Origin: Planctomycetota bacterium
GTDB lineage: Bacteria > Planctomycetota > Brocadiia > SM23-32
DNA length: 7,316 bases
Assembly (NCBI GenBank): GCA_030604585.1
Contig: JAUVVP010000086.1
Location: 1 to 7,316 of the forward strand
Direction of reading: 5' to 3'
This document shows, one piece after another, positions 5,619 through 7,316 of the stretch. Under the pieces are notes generated by a model. The model saw only the letters and a list, made by a program, of their open reading frames with translations, did no database searches and was not told where the DNA came from. The stretch's first letter is position 1. Each line of letters opens with the position of its first letter. The position numbers were made by a program, and so were the translations under genes.

Positions 5619-6569
5619 ATGGCCGGGTTGAAGGCGACCCGTGACGGCTACGGCGAAGCCCTGCTCCAACTGGGCCAGGAGGAGCCGCGCGTCGTCGTTG
5701 TGGACTGCGATCTGTTCCGCTCAACGCGGACTGCTGCCTTTGCGGAGGCGTTCCCGGACCGCTTCTTCGAGATGGGGATTGCCGAACAGGACATGGTCAG
5801 CACGGCAGTGGGGCTGGCCCTGAGCGGCATGATCCCCTTTGCCAACTCCTTCGCCGTCTTCCTGACGGGCCGGGCGTTCGACCAGACGCGCCAGCAGATA
5901 GCCCTGCCCGCGGTGAACGTGAAACTGGCGGGGTCCAGCGCAGGGATCACTCAGGGCCCGGACGGGGCGACCCACCAGTCGGTTATTGACGTTGCGCTGA
6001 TGCGAAGCCTGCCCAACATGACCGTCATTGTCCCTTCGGACGCGGAGGAGGCGAGACTGGCCACGCGGGCTGCCGCCGAGTGGGAGGGACCGGTCTATCT
6101 GAGGCTGAGCCGGTACGAGACGCCCGTCTGGCGCGACGGCGGGTCGGCATTCGAGATCGGGAAGGCCGAGGTGCGCAGGGCAGGCCGGGACGTCTCGTTG
6201 ATTGCCTGCGGAGTGATGCTGGGCCGGGTGTTGGAGGCGGCGGAAGCTCTGGCGGGCGAGCGCATCTCGGCCGAGGTGCTCAACGTCCACACCGTCAAGC
6301 CGCTGGACGCGGAGGCCGTCCTTTCCTCCTGCGAGCGCACGGGCGCCGCCGTGACGGTCGAGGAGCACAGCATCATCGGCGGGCTCGGCAGCGCCGTGGC
6401 GGAGCTGCTAACCGAGGGGGCCGGCAAGCACATCCCGCTGCGCAGGCTCGGGGTGGCCGACACCTTCGGCGAGTCCGGCCTGGCGGACGAGCTGCTGGCC
6501 AAACACGGCCTGACGGCAGAGGACATCGCGGCCCAGGCGCGGGAACTCGTGGGCAACCGCGCTGGCTGA
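5619..6569 (+). CDS. Transketolase, C-terminal subunit (pyrimidine-binding)
   Basis: The 316-residue product covers the pyrimidine-binding and C-terminal domains of transketolase. The catalytic Glu56 lies in 'FEMGIAEQDM' (50-59) and activates the thiamine ring. 'FANSFAVFLTGRAFDQ' (74-89) follows and 'GPDGATHQ' spans 113-120. The C-terminal Rossmann-like domain runs from about residue 178, with 'VHTVKPLD' at 223-230 and 'EEHSIIGGLGSAV' at 248-260. Length and motif order match stand-alone C-terminal subunits; the pyrophosphate-binding domain is supplied by the gene before it. Only 3 nt separate the two genes. It is the last gene of the operon and is followed by hairpins. A 1-deoxyxylulose-5-phosphate synthase or pyruvate dehydrogenase beta assignment is less likely, given the adjacent transketolase-type N-terminal subunit. 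Confidence 0.93.
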   Translation: MAGLKATRDGYGEALLQLGQEEPRVVVVDCDLFRSTRTAAFAEAFPDRFFEMGIAEQDMVSTAVGLALSGMIPFANSFAVFLTGRAFDQTRQQIALPAVNVKLAGSSAGITQGPDGATHQSVIDVALMRSLPNMTVIVPSDAEEARLATRAAAEWEGPVYLRLSRYETPVWRDGGSAFEIGKAEVRRAGRDVSLIACGVMLGRVLEAAEALAGERISAEVLNVHTVKPLDAEAVLSSCERTGAAVTVEEHSIIGGLGSAVAELLTEGAGKHIPLRRLGVADTFGESGLADELLAKHGLTAEDIAAQARELVGNRAG

Positions 6570-6596
6570 GGCGAAAGGCACGGCCTGTGTGGCTCG

Positions 6597-6673
6597 CGCC
6601 GTCGTCAGACGGCGAGTCGTTCGGCTCTGGCGTTCCGGCCTGTGGCCGGACGCGCAGACTGGAGAGTCTGCGC
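6597..6673. terminator. Three tandem hairpins between convergent genes
   Basis: Three inverted repeats follow the transketolase stop codon. First: CGCCGTC (6597-6603) and GACGGCG (6608-6614), 7 bp with loop GTCA. Second: GCGTTCCGGCC (6630-6640) and GGCCGGACGC (6644-6653), 10 bp with one bulged T and loop TGT. Third: GCGCAGACT (6652-6660) and AGTCTGCGC (6665-6673), a perfect 9 bp with loop GGAG. None has a T-tract. Their position between convergent coding sequences fits a bidirectional transcript end. The third hairpin, read on the minus strand, has a TCTCCAG core like the element at 2741-2757. Confidence 0.55.
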
Positions 6674-6680
6674 CACATTG

Positions 6681-7010
6681 CTACTTCGGCCGCGTGATAA
6701 CGAGGATGATCTCGTCTGGGCCGATGGTGCCGCGGACCTCGGCAGGGAGTGTCAAGCCGTGCCGGACGCCCTCGCTCTGGCCGTCGCGCAGGACCTCGAC
6801 GCTACACGGTCCGGTGCCCAGGTAGTCGGGGACAGTGACTGCGACGTCCTGGACCTCTTCCGAGACGTTCACCATGATGATCCCGACCGACCCGTCTTCC
6901 GCCCTCCAGGCGCTGTGCAATACGCTGGGGACGTCAATGGTCAGTTCCTGCCGCAGCCAGCGGTGCCAGAACTTCCGGGTGACCGTGGGCGCGCAGGCGC
7001 GCGAGAGGCG
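6681..7010 (-). pseudogene. 3' remnant of a larger protein gene, possibly a glycoside-hydrolase-like C-terminus
   Basis: About 105 C-terminal residues look genuinely coding. A segment beginning near 'TRKFWHRW' leads into 'SAWRAEDGSVGIIMVNVSEE', then beta-rich sequence ending in 'IGPDEIILVITRPK'. The SxWR-x-DG-x-VG-xx-xxNV pattern recalls the all-beta C-terminal domain of large glycosidase-like proteins such as DUF6259; that recall is uncertain. The same frame stays open upstream to 7250, but there the product is Arg/Pro-rich and crosses palindromic non-coding sequence. No Met codon with a ribosome binding site lies near the point where protein-like sequence begins. I therefore read it as a gene that has lost its 5' part, not as a 189-residue protein. 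The 5' boundary is approximate. Confidence 0.55.
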
Positions 7011-7023
7011 GATGGACCTCCTC

Positions 7024-7041
7024 GCCCGCCCTGCGGCGGGC
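7024..7041. repeat. 7-bp hairpin at the broken end of the gene remnant
   Basis: GCCCGCC (7024-7030) and GGCGGGC (7035-7041) pair perfectly around CTGC. The palindrome sits just where protein-like sequence in the leftward remnant stops. It may be part of a repeat element reaching towards 7125. Confidence 0.45.
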
Positions 7042-7128
7042 TTCTGGGAATCACAATCCGTATGAGCCTTGCGAGCCACGGGGCAGGCCCGCAACTTGCC
7101 CAGCCGCCGACGTAGCAAAGTAGGCCTG

Positions 7129-7163
7129 GCTGGTGCGGGGGTTCGCGACGAGACCCCGCCAGC
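7129..7163. repeat. Imperfect long hairpin upstream of the epimerase promoter
   Basis: GCTGG-T-GCGGGG (7129-7140) faces CCCCGCCAGC (7154-7163). The arms match over about 10 bp with one bulged T, and a quasi-symmetrical TTCGCGACGA segment fills the loop. Together with the hairpin at 7024-7041 it makes 7021-7165 unusually palindrome-rich. It could be a terminator or a dispersed repeat. Confidence 0.35.
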
Positions 7164-7177
7164 TCCGGCGAATCGGC

Positions 7178-7205
7178 TTGACCCTGGCTCTGGACTGCGT
7201 AGAAT
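7178..7205 (+). promoter_or_regulatory. Sigma70-type promoter of the isomerase/epimerase gene
   Basis: TTGACC (7178-7183), a 16-bp spacer and TAGAAT (7200-7205) match consensus at 5 of 6 positions each. Transcription would begin near 7212, about 70 nt before the ATG at 7282. The -35 hexamer is the same as that of the SDR-transketolase promoter. Confidence 0.62.
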
Positions 7206-7211
7206 GTGGAC

Positions 7212-7242
7212 GCCTCGAAGCGGCGTCGGGCCGCTCCGAGGC
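7212..7242 (+). promoter_or_regulatory. 13-bp near-perfect dyad at the predicted transcript 5' end
   Basis: The left arm at 7212-7224 and the right arm at 7230-7242 (GCCTCGAAGCGGC against GCCGCTCCGAGGC) pair at 12 of 13 positions around a 5-nt loop. The dyad begins at the predicted start of transcription. It may act as an operator over the start site, or as a 5' hairpin that protects or regulates the mRNA. Confidence 0.45.
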
Positions 7243-7250
7243 ACGGCCAA

Positions 7251-7271
7251 TGATCACCCTGATCAGGAGGT
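7251..7271 (+). promoter_or_regulatory. TGATCA repeat abutting the Shine-Dalgarno site
   Basis: TGATCA (7251-7256), CCC and TGATCA (7260-7265) form a perfect 6-bp inverted repeat. Its last base is the first base of AGGAGGT (7265-7271), the ribosome binding site of the next gene. Spacing from AGGAGGT to the ATG at 7282 is 10 nt, slightly long. Confidence 0.45.
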
Positions 7272-7281
7272 GCATGGTGCG

Positions 7282-7316
7282 ATGAAACACGGGCTCTACA
7301 CGGTGACGTACAGTGC
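7282..7316 (+). CDS. Start of a probable sugar phosphate isomerase/epimerase (partial)
   Basis: Only the first 11 complete codons are in the window. They read MKHGLYTVTYS, which resembles the opening beta-strand of xylose-isomerase-like TIM-barrel sugar phosphate isomerases/epimerases (typically M-K-x-G-L-Y-x-x-T-Y). A promoter at 7178-7205 and AGGAGGT at 7265-7271 support a real start. An ATG at 7274 reads only M-V-R then TGA, and its stop overlaps this start codon. A GTG at 7270 is in frame but overlaps the ribosome binding site. The family call rests on very few residues. If right, the gene would extend the sugar-processing theme of the transketolase operon. Confidence 0.55.
   Translation, partial: MKHGLYTVTYS

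Noticed and set aside
1..7316. CRISPR arrays, tRNA or rRNA genes, transposases
   Set aside because: No regularly spaced repeats, no cloverleaf with a TTCGA-type arm and CCA-proximal stem, and no transposase or integrase motifs were seen in reading the gaps.

Overview
This is a GC-rich window (by eye roughly 65% G+C) from a Gram-negative bacterium. Genes have strong Shine-Dalgarno sites, and one encodes a signal-peptide-bearing protein with an outer-membrane barrel look. The DUF3034-like barrel protein, short Old Yellow Enzyme and zinc-less MDR dehydrogenase, split transketolase, sugar isomerase/epimerase start, and intergenic hairpins with a TCCAG loop together suggest a Planctomycetota-like or related PVC/Hydrogenedentes-like genome, probably environmental. 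That placement is inference from gene style, not a search.

Layout, left to right. Bases 1-223 are non-coding with a strong 10-bp hairpin. A minus-strand gene (224-1180) encodes an exported, probably outer-membrane beta-barrel protein with a good promoter at 1268-1296. A non-coding stretch of about 250 bases follows. Two minus-strand oxidoreductase genes come next: an MDR-family dehydrogenase lacking the usual zinc motifs (1552-2586), and upstream of it a short Old Yellow Enzyme family FMN/4Fe-4S oxidoreductase (2824-3768). A repeat-like hairpin pair lies between them. At 3769-3988 there is a divergent promoter region with two back-to-back sigma70-type promoters that share the -10 hexamer TAAGAT. 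The rightward promoter drives a tight operon: SDR dehydrogenase (3989-4750), transketolase N-terminal subunit (4767-5615, TTG start) and transketolase C-terminal subunit (5619-6569). Three hairpins follow the operon. Next is the 3' remnant of a larger minus-strand gene (about 6681-7010), then a palindrome-rich non-coding stretch. Finally a promoter, a structured leader and the first codons of a probable sugar phosphate isomerase/epimerase (7282 to the window end) appear.

How the genes may work together: the divergent layout puts three oxidoreductases (OYE, MDR, SDR) and a two-subunit thiamine-diphosphate transketolase around one control region, with a sugar isomerase/epimerase starting nearby. 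The simplest reading is catabolism of an unusual sugar or sugar acid: oxidation or reduction of a hydroxyl or ketone, then two-carbon transfer from a ketose. The substrate cannot be read from the sequence. No kinase, transporter or regulator is visible in the window.
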